Assembly (NCBI GenBank): GCA_046296415.1
Contig: JBKBLN010000003.1
Location: forward strand, 124,001 to 188,000
Direction of reading: 5' to 3'
Length of the DNA stretch: 64,000 bases
Origin: CAYNRA01 sp046296415
GTDB taxonomy: Bacteria; Bacteroidota; Bacteroidia; Cytophagales; Spirosomataceae
How positions within the stretch are numbered: the first letter of the stretch is position 1; each line of letters opens with the position of its first letter. A program made the position numbers and the translations under genes. Below are positions 1 through 9,561 of the stretch, piece after piece. The notes under the pieces are model-generated. The model was given only the letters and a program-made list of their open reading frames with translations, did no database searches and was not told where the DNA came from.

Positions 1-1206
1 CGATACGAAGAAGGATACTAAACCAATAGCAAATAACATGGCAGGTGTAAAAATAATATTACCTCTCCAAAGCGTCGTAATGTAGTTGAACGCCTTCACG
101 GCCGAAGGAACGGCAATAATAAGTGTTAACAACATAAAGACCGACCCAAGGAATGGGTTCATACCAGTCATGAACATATGGTGTGCCCAAACGATAAACG
201 CAAGGAACATAATACCTGCCATCGAGAAAATCATAGCTTTGTAACCAAAGATAGGTTTACGCGAATTCGTGGCAATGATTTCGGAAGTCAAACCTAAAGC
301 AGGCAAAATGACGATGTAAACCTCGGGGTGTCCTAGGAACCAGAATAGGTGCTGAAAGAGGATCGGAGAACCACCTTGATTAGGCAATGCCTGGCCATTG
401 ATGTAGATATCGGAAAGATAAAAAGATGTACCAAAGCTACGATCGAAAATCAACAACAAAGCAGCTGATAACAATACAGGGAAAGATAGGATACCTAAAA
501 TAGCCGTGAAAGTAAACGCCCAAATCGTCAAAGGCATTTTGTCAAACGACATACCTTTGGTACGTAGGTTGATCACTGTAGTTACATAATTGATACCCCC
601 TAACAAAGATGAAGCAATGAATAGAGCCATGGATACAAGCCAGAGCGTCATACCTGAGCCTGATCCAGGATTGGCATCTTCCAATGCGCTAAGCGGAGGA
701 TAAATTACCCAGCCACCACCTGCAGGACCTGTTTCTAGGAATATAGAATAGAACATGATAACACTGGAAATAAAGAATAACCAGTAAGATAACATGTTCA
801 TAAAGCCAGATGCCATATCGCGGGCACCTACTTGTAAAGGAATCAGGAAGTTTGAAAAAGTACCACTCAAACCGGCAGTCAATACAAAGAATACCATGAT
901 GGTACCGTGCATCGTAACAAGTGCCAAGTAGAAGTTAGGATCCAGCTTACCTTGCTCATCAATCCAACCACCCAAAATAGGTTTCAACCATGACAAATCC
1001 ATGTCAGGAAAACCCAGCTGAAGTCTAAAAATACTAGACATCAATCCACCGATAATCGCCCAGAAAATACCAGTAAATAGGTATTGCTTGGCAATCATCT
1101 TATGATCCAACGAGAAGACATACTTTGAGAAAAAGCCCTCCTCGTGGTGATGCTCCTCATGAGCACCGTGCGAATCTACATGCACATCTTGTGATAACGA
1201 AGCCAT
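1..1206 (-). CDS. coxA: Cytochrome c oxidase subunit I (partial, 3' end beyond window)
   Basis: Catalytic subunit of an aa3-type oxidase in the inner membrane; it reduces O2 at the heme a3/CuB site and pumps protons. The 402 residues visible begin with ATG at 1206 and run off the left edge, so the C-terminus is missing. The low-spin heme ligand is in MHG (His100). The CuB ligand and cross-linked tyrosine are in GHPEVY (His293, Tyr297). The other two CuB histidines are His342-His343 in AHHMFMTG. The N-terminal 22 residues are histidine-rich (six His between residues 9 and 21), which is not part of the catalytic core. It is the last visible gene of the act-cox operon, 24 bases after coxB. Family assignment is certain. 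Confidence 0.98.
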   Translation of the reverse strand, partial: MASLSQDVHVDSHGAHEEHHHEEGFFSKYVFSLDHKMIAKQYLFTGIFWAIIGGLMSSIFRLQLGFPDMDLSWLKPILGGWIDEQGKLDPNFYLALVTMHGTIMVFFVLTAGLSGTFSNFLIPLQVGARDMASGFMNMLSYWLFFISSVIMFYSIFLETGPAGGGWVIYPPLSALEDANPGSGSGMTLWLVSMALFIASSLLGGINYVTTVINLRTKGMSFDKMPLTIWAFTFTAILGILSFPVLLSAALLLIFDRSFGTSFYLSDIYINGQALPNQGGSPILFQHLFWFLGHPEVYIVILPALGLTSEIIATNSRKPIFGYKAMIFSMAGIMFLAFIVWAHHMFMTGMNPFLGSVFMLLTLIIAVPSAVKAFNYITTLWRGNIIFTPAMLFAIGLVSFFVS

Positions 1207-1230
1207 AGAGTTGTATTGTTTTAAGATCTT

Positions 1231-2355
1231 TTATTTCATCGATACAGAGGCCGTAGCAGCAACTGCTGTTTTTGTACTATCTGTTTCTGCTACAGGTTGC
1301 TCAGGCGCAGGAAGGTATTTCATGGCCTTAGCTTTTAACTTTTCAGGAACGTCAGCCAAAAAGTCGGGATAAACCGCCAAAATAGGCTTTTGTTCTTTTT
1401 TCCATTTTTCGTAATCAGCGGGCTCATCGACGATGAGTTTAAGCTTCATAGCAAAGTGACCGCGGCCACAAATTTCGGTACAGGCGATTTCGTAGTTAAA
1501 GTCTGGATTTCCTAATTCGGCCCGCATTTCCTCGGTGCTTTTATCAGGATGGAACCAGAATTTAGTAGGCATACCAGGTACCGCATCCATTTTTACACGC
1601 ATGTGAGGAATGAATACTGAATGTAAGACATCCCGGGCGCGAATTTTCAACAAAACGGGTTGACCTTTAGGGATGTGCATTTCAGTTTCGTTGGTAAAAT
1701 CATCAAATGAGTTCTCATCTGTGAAATCGATACCAAATACATTTCCACGGGTATCATCCATGAGCTTGTACGAGTAATTACCAAGGGTGTTATCATCAAC
1801 ACCTGGATAGCGTACTTGCCAACCAAATTGTTTACCCATGATCTCGATCACCTCAGCGTCTTCAGGTGCATCATCCATCACTTTATTCCAAACTAACAAT
1901 CCAGAGAAAACAAGTCCTGCCATTACGATTGCTGGAATGACTGTCCAGATTAACTCTAATTTGTTGTTGTGAGGATAAAAAGTTGCTTTAACGTTCTTGT
2001 TGAAACGGTAACGATAAGCAAAATAGAACAATAAAGTATTGACAATGAAAAACGCGATTGTGATCACAATCATAGATACCCAAAACCAATAGTCGGTTTC
2101 TCGTCCGTGAACAGATGACGCTTCGGGCAAAAAGTCTTCCCGATATTTAAGATAAGACCAAACAGTTCCGACAGCACTTAGAACCCAAAAGAGTAATAGA
2201 CCTAGGGCATTGGCGTCATTGGCTTTATCGACGGCCAAAGACTCTTCTGCCGTATCCTCCTGTTTGATACCTTTGATCAGTTTTTGCGTCTTACCGATCA
2301 CGAGGAAGGTAAGGACCAAAAACACAACGGCTAATAAAGCAATTACAATAGTCAT
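1231..2355 (-). CDS. coxB: Cytochrome c oxidase subunit II
   Basis: Electron-entry subunit of the oxidase. The CuA site is plain: His245 in VLHSVF and the CxxxCxxxHxxM motif at residues 292-303 (Cys292, Cys296, His300, Met303). Four hydrophobic segments are visible (about 3-21, 50-67, 88-112 and 134-157), two more than the canonical two-helix subunit II, so the N-terminus is extended. After the CuA domain there is only a 71-residue tail ending in a Pro/Ala/Thr-rich stretch and no fused cytochrome c domain. Electrons must therefore come from a separate heme domain, plausibly on ActA or ActE. It lies between actF and coxA in one leftward operon, consistent with an alternative complex III-oxidase supercomplex. 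Confidence 0.97.
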   Translation of the reverse strand: MTIVIALLAVVFLVLTFLVIGKTQKLIKGIKQEDTAEESLAVDKANDANALGLLLFWVLSAVGTVWSYLKYREDFLPEASSVHGRETDYWFWVSMIVITIAFFIVNTLLFYFAYRYRFNKNVKATFYPHNNKLELIWTVIPAIVMAGLVFSGLLVWNKVMDDAPEDAEVIEIMGKQFGWQVRYPGVDDNTLGNYSYKLMDDTRGNVFGIDFTDENSFDDFTNETEMHIPKGQPVLLKIRARDVLHSVFIPHMRVKMDAVPGMPTKFWFHPDKSTEEMRAELGNPDFNYEIACTEICGRGHFAMKLKLIVDEPADYEKWKKEQKPILAVYPDFLADVPEKLKAKAMKYLPAPEQPVAETDSTKTAVAATASVSMK

Positions 2356-2413
2356 ATTTTAATGGACATTACGAATGAATAAAAATCAATTTGTCAAACC
2401 AAAATGTTTGAAA

Positions 2414-3748
2414 TTAGATATCGTGATGTAAAGATTCTTCCAAGAAAGGATGATTCTTTGGAATCAAATTGGCTTTAGATAATTGATTTGCAACAAAATA
2501 GATGAATAATGAAGCAAAAGTAAGAGTTGTACCCCACTCAATTAATCCGATACCACCTTGATCTTTCGCAATACCCGGCATGTGCATTTGGTAGAAATCA
2601 AACCAGTGACCTACTAAAATAGCACCACAAGCTAGTTTAAGCAATAATGCATTTCGTTTCGAATTCCGAGCCATTAACACCAACAATGGGAAGAAGAAGT
2701 TCAACACAAAATTGATGTGGAACGGCCACCAGTACCGGCCATCAAACCCAGTGAAACGCTCACGGAAATAGATGGTTTCTTCAGGAAGGTTGGCATAGAA
2801 AATCAACAAGTACTGGGCAAACCAAACATACGTCCAAAAAATAGAGAAACCAAACACAAGTTTACCAAGGTCATGAATAGTACTCTCTTTTACCGCTTTT
2901 AGATATCCTTTGTCACGCAGTATAAGGACTGTCAACATAATGGCAGCGAGACCTGAAACATGCCAAGACGCTAGATGGTACCAACCAAACATGGTAGAGA
3001 ACCAGTGTGTATCAATGGACATGGAAAGATCCCAAGCAGAAGTTGACGAAGTTACTGCAAAGAAGATCAAGAACATTTTGGCATAGTTCCGGCTAGTGGT
3101 ATAATAAGACAAATCGCCGTATTGATCTTCCAATAATGAGTTTTTACGAATCATTACCCAAAGAAGGTACCAAACGACAAAATAAGCTACCAACCGAACA
3201 AGGTAAAATCCAGTATTCAAATACCAAGATTTACCCGCAATAATTTTATCGTAGTTTTCAGCCGTTGGATCCATGATACCATCGTGTGTCCAGTGCATGA
3301 TGATATGACGAGTGGATGGAACCGCAAAAAGGATTAAAATGATGGCTGAGGGAACGATCAAGAACGCAGGGAAAGCCTCCGGAACACGTTTGATCGTAGC
3401 GTACCATCCTGCCTTGGCCACATAGTTGTAGGACATAAAAAATACGCCTACCACAGCGATACCAAGGAAATAAACGGAATTCATCCAAAGGTTGGCGATC
3501 ACGCGCGAAAGTAAAGTTGCTCCATGATGACCGTGATCTCCGTGGTCATGACCGGCATGGGCATGCTCTCCGCCAGCCCCATGGCCAGTGGATTCCCAAA
3601 CGCCGATGCTCCAGTGGTTGTGAAGCAAAAATGCTCCCAAGGCCACCATCACAATGCCAAGGATTATACCAAGGCGCAGCTTCGATTTTAATTCAGAGCT
3701 AAACTCAAATTGCTCTTCGATGGAAGGTATTTCGTGTTTATGAGCCAT
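2414..3748 (-). CDS. actF: Alternative complex III subunit ActF (quinol:cytochrome c oxidoreductase)
   Basis: Polytopic membrane protein of 444 residues. It is a smaller NrfD-like relative of ActC in alternative complex III, the non-homologous replacement for cytochrome bc1. About ten hydrophobic segments follow a cytosolic N-terminus. Between the first two membrane helices is a loop very rich in histidine, with eight His between residues 56 and 75 (for example GHDHGDHGHH). The family role is quinol-side proton/electron chemistry or structural support. It lies downstream of actE, separated by about 90 bases that contain a large inverted repeat, and upstream of coxB. Assignment rests on family resemblance and on the diagnostic operon order actABCDEF. 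Confidence 0.93.
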   Translation of the reverse strand: MAHKHEIPSIEEQFEFSSELKSKLRLGIILGIVMVALGAFLLHNHWSIGVWESTGHGAGGEHAHAGHDHGDHGHHGATLLSRVIANLWMNSVYFLGIAVVGVFFMSYNYVAKAGWYATIKRVPEAFPAFLIVPSAIILILFAVPSTRHIIMHWTHDGIMDPTAENYDKIIAGKSWYLNTGFYLVRLVAYFVVWYLLWVMIRKNSLLEDQYGDLSYYTTSRNYAKMFLIFFAVTSSTSAWDLSMSIDTHWFSTMFGWYHLASWHVSGLAAIMLTVLILRDKGYLKAVKESTIHDLGKLVFGFSIFWTYVWFAQYLLIFYANLPEETIYFRERFTGFDGRYWWPFHINFVLNFFFPLLVLMARNSKRNALLLKLACGAILVGHWFDFYQMHMPGIAKDQGGIGLIEWGTTLTFASLFIYFVANQLSKANLIPKNHPFLEESLHHDI

Positions 3749-3768
3749 TTCTATAATTTTTTAACAAT

Positions 3769-3821
3769 CCCCTACCCTAAACGGGGTGATGAAACATCGT
3801 GTAACCCTCTAGGGTGAGGGG
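3769..3821 (-). repeat. Intra-operon inverted repeat between actE and actF
   Basis: The arms cccctaccct.a and tagggtgagggg (3769-3779 and 3810-3821) can pair over about 10 bp, and a small gatg/catc hairpin sits inside. There is no U-tract on the leftward transcript, so a normal terminator is unlikely. An RNA-processing or mRNA-stability element is more plausible. Confidence 0.5.
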
Positions 3822-3837
3822 TCGTGGAAAGATCTTA

Positions 3838-4449
3838 TTAACTACCTAATTGAAGACGTTGAACATACAATACAATTTTCCAACGTTCTTCAGGGGTCAT
3901 TTGTGAACCATGTGGCCACATACGACCTTTTCCATGAGTTATAACGTGGAAGATATGACCTGCGCTCACATCTTTCAAGGCGTCTGAGGAGTAGTTCGGA
4001 ACCCCGGCATACTTTACCCCGACTTTTCCATCCCCGGCCCCACCGGCACCATGACAATGCTGGCAATACCGCTCGTATAATACCTTTCCTTCTGCTTCGG
4101 CTGCTTCAGACCAGACGATTGGGTTGTTCAACACTTTGGCTGCAACTTCCAGGCTATCCTTGTGAATAGAATAAATCATCAAGTCGCGGGTTACGGTGGA
4201 ATCTTCCTCATTGAAGAAAGTCGTATTGTATTGGCGACGTGAGATTGTTCCAGCCACTGGCAAACGCATGTTCATGCCATGTGGATTAATTGTATTCTCT
4301 CTCCATTGAGTCTGGGCTTCATACGCTCTGGAGTTATACATGTTCGGAGCAAATTCAATTCCTGTGCTATTGTTATCCTGGCAACTAGCTACCAGTAGAC
4401 CTAGCGTAGCAAGTGAAACGACCGAAAGAATATTGATCTTCATTTTCAT
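3838..4449 (-). CDS. actE: Alternative complex III monoheme cytochrome c lipoprotein ActE
   Basis: Periplasmic c-type cytochrome, 203 residues. A lipoprotein signal is visible with the lipobox LVASC (Cys23), so it should be anchored to the membrane by lipid. One heme c motif, CQHCH, is at residues 129-133, and Met-containing segments downstream (GRMWPHG, SQM) can supply the axial ligand. In alternative complex III this subunit passes electrons out of the complex. Gene order and spacing (21 bases after actD) place it in the operon. A start two codons later (MKINI) is also possible. Confidence 0.94.
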   Translation of the reverse strand: MKMKINILSVVSLATLGLLVASCQDNNSTGIEFAPNMYNSRAYEAQTQWRENTINPHGMNMRLPVAGTISRRQYNTTFFNEEDSTVTRDLMIYSIHKDSLEVAAKVLNNPIVWSEAAEAEGKVLYERYCQHCHGAGGAGDGKVGVKYAGVPNYSSDALKDVSAGHIFHVITHGKGRMWPHGSQMTPEERWKIVLYVQRLQLGS

Positions 4450-4470
4450 ACTGCTTAATAATTTTGACCC

Positions 4471-4992
4471 TTACACTTCTTTTAGGTTAACCTCTGTTGC
4501 ACCACTTGCTTTCAAAACTTCGGCAATCTCTGCTTCTGAAGCAGCATTTTTATCCAAGCGAATGGCCATGATGAATTTATCATCCGTACTGCGAGGATCA
4601 AAAATCAACGGCTTCTTGGTAGGGCCTAAGTCTTCCATGAAGAAGAAAGTAAACGACATACCAAAAGCAGCAAAAAGTACAGTAAGCTCAAACAAAATGG
4701 GAATATTGGTTGGGAAGGGGAAGAAATTCTTTCCCCCAATATTCATAGGCCAATCAATCCCCATGGTCCAGAAGGTAAGCAAAAGAGCTAATACCGTTCC
4801 GGTAATACCAAACATAAAGGCGGGTACACCCATACGAGCTCGCTCATAGCCCAAGGCATGATCTAAACCATGAATAGGGAACGGAGTGTACACTTCATGA
4901 ATTTTTATTCCTTGATTCCGAACATCGGAAACAGCGTGGACAACAACTTCCTCGTCGTCGAATACGCCTACAATATATTTCGTCTCTGTCAT
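4471..4992 (-). CDS. actD: Alternative complex III subunit ActD (DUF3341)
   Basis: Protein of 173 residues with a soluble N-terminal part (YIVGVFDDEE, then a region with VYTPFPIHGLDHALG) and two membrane helices at roughly 56-78 and 96-117. This is the standard DUF3341 layout of ActD, a two-helix structural subunit that packs against ActC in the membrane. It starts 30 bases downstream of actC. There is no catalytic motif, as expected. Assignment rests on the characteristic PFPIHG/DHALG region and operon position. Confidence 0.93.
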   Translation of the reverse strand: MTETKYIVGVFDDEEVVVHAVSDVRNQGIKIHEVYTPFPIHGLDHALGYERARMGVPAFMFGITGTVLALLLTFWTMGIDWPMNIGGKNFFPFPTNIPILFELTVLFAAFGMSFTFFFMEDLGPTKKPLIFDPRSTDDKFIMAIRLDKNAASEAEIAEVLKASGATEVNLKEV

Positions 4993-5022
4993 CGTGAGAG
5001 TTTGGTTATGTCAATGATATAC

Positions 5023-6402
5023 TTAAGCAACAACTTTCTCTTTTTTCTCTGTCCGCTCTGAAGAAGATTTCAAAACCGACTTCACCTCTGCCATATTCAC
5101 AACAGGTAAGAATTTGGAGAATAAGAAGAACAAGGTAAAGAATAAACCAAAAGAGAAAATGTAATCACCGATATCTCCCATCCGTGGCGTAAAGTAAGTC
5201 CAGCTAGAAGGTAGATAATCCCGGTGAAGTGAGGTTACGATGATTACGAATCGCTCGAACCACATCCCGATGTTTACCACAACGGCAATTACAAACGAAA
5301 CCACGATGTTTTCTCTTAACTTTTTGAACCAGAAAATTTGTGGAGAAATAACGTTACATGTCATCATCGCAGCATAGGACCACCACAATGGACCAGTCGC
5401 CCGGTTTATAAACGCATAGGCCTCGTATTGTACACCTGAGTAGGCGGCAATAAAGAACTCGGTAATATAGGCAACCCCCACAATAGAACCTGTAACGGTA
5501 ATGATTTTATTCATCAACGAGATGTGCTCAATGGTGATGTAGTCTTCTAGGCGATAGACCACACGAACGACCAACATCAAATTTTGAACCATCGCGAAAC
5601 CAGAGAAAATCGCACCGGCTACGAAGTAGGGAGGAAAGATCGTGGTATGCCAACCAGGAATAACTGATGTAGCAAAGTCAAAGGATACGATCGTGTGTAC
5701 AGATAATACAAGAGGAGTCGAGAGTCCCGCTAAAATCAAGGAAACATCTTCGTACCGAGCCCAAGCCCGAGCACCCCCAGTCCAACCCAATGACAAAGCA
5801 CCATAAATTTGTTTTCTCACACCCGTTGCACGGTCACGGATTGTGGCCAAATCTGGGATAAGACCAATAAACCAGAATAGACACGATACCGAGAAATAAG
5901 TTGAGATGGCAAAAACGTCCCATACAAGGGGTGAGTTGAAGTTAACCCACAGAGAACCGAACGTATTGGGTAAAGGAAGAGCCCAATACGCTAACCAAGG
6001 ACGACCCATGTGCATCAAGATAAAGGAAGCGGCACAAAGTATGGCAAAGATTGTCATGGCCTCAGCCGCTCGGTTGATTGATGTTCTCCATTTTTGGCGG
6101 AACAACAATAAAATAGCAGAGATTAAGGTTCCTGCATGACCGATACCTACCCACCATACGAAGTTGGTGATATCCCATGCCCAACCTACGGTTTTATTCA
6201 AACCCCAAACTCCAAGACCTTCCCACCAGGTCCAGAACAACCAGCCTGTACCATAAAGTAAGACCAGGATTGAGATGGTCAAGGCAACTTTCCACTCTTT
6301 TGTGGGTTTTCCTTCCACCTGCTTACAAATATCGACCGTCACATCGTGGTAGGTTTTACCACCTGTTACTAAGTGCTCCCGGATAGGCGAAACTACTTGC
6401 AT
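5023..6402 (-). CDS. actC: Alternative complex III quinol-binding subunit ActC (NrfD-like)
   Basis: Large polytopic membrane protein of 459 residues with about ten hydrophobic helices, related to NrfD/PsrC quinone-binding membrane subunits. Motifs such as WWVGIGHAGTLISAILLL and FWFIGLIPDLATIRDRA are typical of ActC, which holds the quinol oxidation site and is proposed to couple electron flow to proton translocation. It sits between actB and actD. The 77-base gap to actB contains a short perfect hairpin. The C-terminus ends in a Lys/Glu-rich cytosolic tail. Confidence is high from family features and gene order. Confidence 0.95.
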   Translation of the reverse strand: MQVVSPIREHLVTGGKTYHDVTVDICKQVEGKPTKEWKVALTISILVLLYGTGWLFWTWWEGLGVWGLNKTVGWAWDITNFVWWVGIGHAGTLISAILLLFRQKWRTSINRAAEAMTIFAILCAASFILMHMGRPWLAYWALPLPNTFGSLWVNFNSPLVWDVFAISTYFSVSCLFWFIGLIPDLATIRDRATGVRKQIYGALSLGWTGGARAWARYEDVSLILAGLSTPLVLSVHTIVSFDFATSVIPGWHTTIFPPYFVAGAIFSGFAMVQNLMLVVRVVYRLEDYITIEHISLMNKIITVTGSIVGVAYITEFFIAAYSGVQYEAYAFINRATGPLWWSYAAMMTCNVISPQIFWFKKLRENIVVSFVIAVVVNIGMWFERFVIIVTSLHRDYLPSSWTYFTPRMGDIGDYIFSFGLFFTLFFLFSKFLPVVNMAEVKSVLKSSSERTEKKEKVVA

Positions 6403-6428
6403 ATGATTTACTAATTTTTTGAATGAAT

Positions 6429-6450
6429 GGGTTCCCCAAAAAGGGAACCC
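6429..6450 (-). repeat. Perfect hairpin between actB and actC
   Basis: An 8-bp perfect stem gggttccc/gggaaccc with a six-base loop lies in the actB-actC gap. No U-run follows on the leftward transcript, so it probably does not terminate fully. It may protect or demarcate the upstream mRNA segment. Confidence 0.5.
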
Positions 6451-6479
6451 TAAGGTTGATTATTCGACGCTTCCCTTAC

Positions 6480-9400
6480 TTAGGCTTGGGTGGCTTCTTT
6501 ATCTTTATTCCGAATCTTCGTTAGGTAGGTAATTTGGGGACGAACATTAATCTCTTCCAATACCTCAAAACCACGACCTTCTTCTTCCGCAGCGATCAGT
6601 TTCGAAATTTTCGATTCTGGATCGAGCATGTCTCCGAAGGTGATGGCACCTGTCGGACAAGATTGTGCACAAGCGGTGACGATTTCACCATCAACAGGTC
6701 TTCTTTTCGCTTTTTTGGCTTCAAGTTTTCCTGCTTGGATCCGCTGAACACACATCGAACATTTTTCAATTACCCCACGAGAACGAACTGTAACGTCTGG
6801 ATTCAAAACCATCCGTCCTAGGTCGTTATTCATGTGATAATCAAAATTATCATTCTCAAAATATTTGAACCAGTTAAAGCGACGTACTTTATATGGACAG
6901 TTGTTTGCGCAATAACGTGTTCCGACACAACGGTTGTACGTCATTTGGTTTAGGCCCTCTGAGCTATGTGTAGTGGCTAAAACCGGACAAACCGTTTCAC
7001 ATGGTGCATTTGAACAGTGCTGACACATCATGGGTTGGATAACAACCTCTGGATTTTCCGAGGCAATTTCCATGGCACGAAGTCCACTGATCGACATGTT
7101 ATCGGTCACATCTGCATCGGTGCTGTAATAACGGTCCAGGCGAATCCAGTGCATTTCGCGTGCACGAACCACCTCTTTTTTACCTACTACGGCCACGTTA
7201 TTTTCAGCTTGGCAACTGATCAAACAAGAGGCACAACCGATACAGGTATTGAGGTCAATGACCATTCCCCAGTTGTGATTCTTTTTCTCATGACCATTCC
7301 ATAGGGTGATGGTATGTGGTTTTCTAGGTCCTTCTGAAGTCTCGATCATCGGCTCGAAACGTCCAGCTTTTGGATTCTTCACATACTCACTCAAAATAGA
7401 TTCTTGAACTACAGCCTGACGACCCATCACTGTTTCGTGTGTTTGCGTCTGAGCAAGTGTGTAGCCGCTTTTGACAACGCTTACTTTGGCATCGTTGGCA
7501 AAATAAACACGACCATTGCCAGTTAAGGAAGTAAACGCGAAAGCGTTGACCCCTACATTTCCTGATTTACCAGCTGCTGTACGTCCATAGCCCATCGCTA
7601 TCGACACAGTGTCATGGGCTTGACCAGGCTGAATCAATACAGGAACCTCAACAGTAGTTCCTCCAGCTGTCAAACTCAACATGTCACCTGCTTTCACGCC
7701 CAATTTAGTGGCAGTTTTCAATGACATGGCAGCTGTATTTTCCCAAGTAACTTTGGAAATTGGATCGGGTAATTCTTGTAACCAAGGGTTATTTGCCTGA
7801 GAACCATTTCCAATGGCAATCGATTCGAAAACCGAAACCTCCAAATCACTACCTTTGATCGAGGTAGCTGCCGAAGCAGCGGCTGCGAGATTACCTAAGA
7901 AAGGTTTGGCCGAAGGCGCAACGGTTGGTAATTCAAAGACACCGTCGTGTAATGCATTGGTCCATGCGGCACCATTCAAGATATTGGTTTTCCAGTATCC
8001 TTTCAGGAAGGCTTGGTAATCCGACGGAGCACCTGACCACTTCAAGAGGCTGGACTCATATTGACGGGTATTGAAAATCAAGGAGATGGTAGGCTGCATC
8101 AAGGAGAAAAATCCTTTCTTAGGTTCAGCGTCACCCCAAGACTCTAAGTAATGAGGCGCTGGAGCTAAGTAAGTGCACGCCGAAGCAGTTTCATCTAGTC
8201 GGTCGGCAAAAGAAACGGAAAGTTTCAATTTAGCCAGAGCGGATTTGAACTCTTCTCCATTGGGTAGATCAAATACGGGATTTGCGCCTAGGAAAATAAC
8301 CGCATCAACAGAACCTGATTTTACGTCTTTCACAAGCTGCGCTAAAGCGGTATCCGAACCTTTTTTCGCATGGGAAGGTACGTTCAAATTGATGGTGGCA
8401 TCGTAGGATCCCAACAACACGTTCAAGCCGTTGATCACTACTTGGGTAGCTACATCGTTTGAGCCGGAAACAACCAAGGCTGCACCTTTGGCCGCCACAA
8501 GGTCTTTTGCCGCTTTGTCGAGAAGGGGCAAGTCCAATTTAACTGTGCCGAGTGTAGGAGAACCTAAAAGAGTAGCTACTTTGTTGTATAGTGCAACAGC
8601 TACTTTTCCTTCCTCGGAAGGCTTGATCATGCCTCGATAATCAGCGGCTCCACCTGTGATGGTCATGCCGGTTTCGAACTGATAATGACGTGACATGGAT
8701 TTTTTGCCTCCTTTCGCGGAACTCAATTTACGAGTTTCGGCCCACTGGGTGGTATGTTCGGTTGGAGATAGCCAGGTACCTAGAAAATCGCAGTTGATCC
8801 CGACCATCACCTGAGCTTTATCAAAATGATAGGAAGGAATAATGGCTTGACCAAAAGATTGGAGATTAGCAGAAATGATTCCAGATGCCGAATTCGCATC
8901 ATACGTCACATGTTGGGCTGTAGGATATTTAGTCAAAAAGCCGCTAATCACACTCAACGCGGAAGGAGACTGAATGGTATGCGTAACCAGTCGAATGCTT
9001 TTGGCAGCGGCAAGCCCTGAGATAACTTCTTTGTCAAGTGTATCCCAATCGATGTCTTTACCTTGTTTTTGAGGTCCTTTAGCTTTTTCAACATCATACA
9101 ATGACAAAACAGAGGCCTGTGCACGGGCACTGGTACCTCCTTTGGTCACGCTTGATAATTTATTTCCCTCTACCTTGATTGGGCGGCCTTCTCTTGTTTT
9201 GACTAAAACAGAGCAATATTCGCCTCCATCGACATAGGTTGTCGCATAGTAATTTGGAATGCCTGGCTCAACCTCTTCTGGTTTATTCAAGTAGGGAATT
9301 GTTTTCCGAACTGGGGCTTCACAAGCAGCCAATGATACAGCTGCCATACCGAAACCCAATACCTTCAAGAAGTCGCGGCGGTGGGTAGGCTCAAAGCCTT

Positions 9401-9503
9401 CCATGTCATCCAAGTTAAACTCCCGGTCGGCATTTTTAACAAGATTGATATCGTTTTGTAGTTCTTCGATACCTTTCCAATACCTTTTATTCGAATTATC
9501 CAT
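6480..9503 (-). CDS. actB: Alternative complex III Fe-S/molybdopterin-oxidoreductase-like subunit ActB
   Basis: Protein of 1007 residues. The ATG at 9503 is preferred over an upstream in-frame start that would run into actA, because the familiar N-terminus MDNSNKRYWKGIEEL begins here. A twin-arginine signal is visible (HRRDFLK, Arg42-Arg43), followed by a lipobox-like SLAAC (Cys61), so Tat export plus lipid anchoring is likely. The first roughly 680 residues resemble a molybdopterin oxidoreductase domain that in this family carries no cofactor. The C-terminal third is a ferredoxin-like domain with four cysteine clusters (CIGCASCLISC, CQHCSNAPCETVC, CVGTRYCANNC, CSMC and CAQSC), enough for three [4Fe-4S] and one [3Fe-4S] centres. 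It feeds electrons towards the hemes of ActA. Confidence 0.96.
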   Translation of the reverse strand: MDNSNKRYWKGIEELQNDINLVKNADREFNLDDMEGFEPTHRRDFLKVLGFGMAAVSLAACEAPVRKTIPYLNKPEEVEPGIPNYYATTYVDGGEYCSVLVKTREGRPIKVEGNKLSSVTKGGTSARAQASVLSLYDVEKAKGPQKQGKDIDWDTLDKEVISGLAAAKSIRLVTHTIQSPSALSVISGFLTKYPTAQHVTYDANSASGIISANLQSFGQAIIPSYHFDKAQVMVGINCDFLGTWLSPTEHTTQWAETRKLSSAKGGKKSMSRHYQFETGMTITGGAADYRGMIKPSEEGKVAVALYNKVATLLGSPTLGTVKLDLPLLDKAAKDLVAAKGAALVVSGSNDVATQVVINGLNVLLGSYDATINLNVPSHAKKGSDTALAQLVKDVKSGSVDAVIFLGANPVFDLPNGEEFKSALAKLKLSVSFADRLDETASACTYLAPAPHYLESWGDAEPKKGFFSLMQPTISLIFNTRQYESSLLKWSGAPSDYQAFLKGYWKTNILNGAAWTNALHDGVFELPTVAPSAKPFLGNLAAAASAATSIKGSDLEVSVFESIAIGNGSQANNPWLQELPDPISKVTWENTAAMSLKTATKLGVKAGDMLSLTAGGTTVEVPVLIQPGQAHDTVSIAMGYGRTAAGKSGNVGVNAFAFTSLTGNGRVYFANDAKVSVVKSGYTLAQTQTHETVMGRQAVVQESILSEYVKNPKAGRFEPMIETSEGPRKPHTITLWNGHEKKNHNWGMVIDLNTCIGCASCLISCQAENNVAVVGKKEVVRAREMHWIRLDRYYSTDADVTDNMSISGLRAMEIASENPEVVIQPMMCQHCSNAPCETVCPVLATTHSSEGLNQMTYNRCVGTRYCANNCPYKVRRFNWFKYFENDNFDYHMNNDLGRMVLNPDVTVRSRGVIEKCSMCVQRIQAGKLEAKKAKRRPVDGEIVTACAQSCPTGAITFGDMLDPESKISKLIAAEEEGRGFEVLEEINVRPQITYLTKIRNKDKEATQA

Positions 9504-9561
9504 AATCGTTTTATTAATTAAAACCTCGCTGGGTTTTGTATGTATCTTACTTGGACCAAAA

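Noticed and set aside
4340..4849. Rightward 169-codon frame antisense to actE/actD
   Set aside because: Both act genes are certain; this frame is a complementary-strand shadow with no domain.
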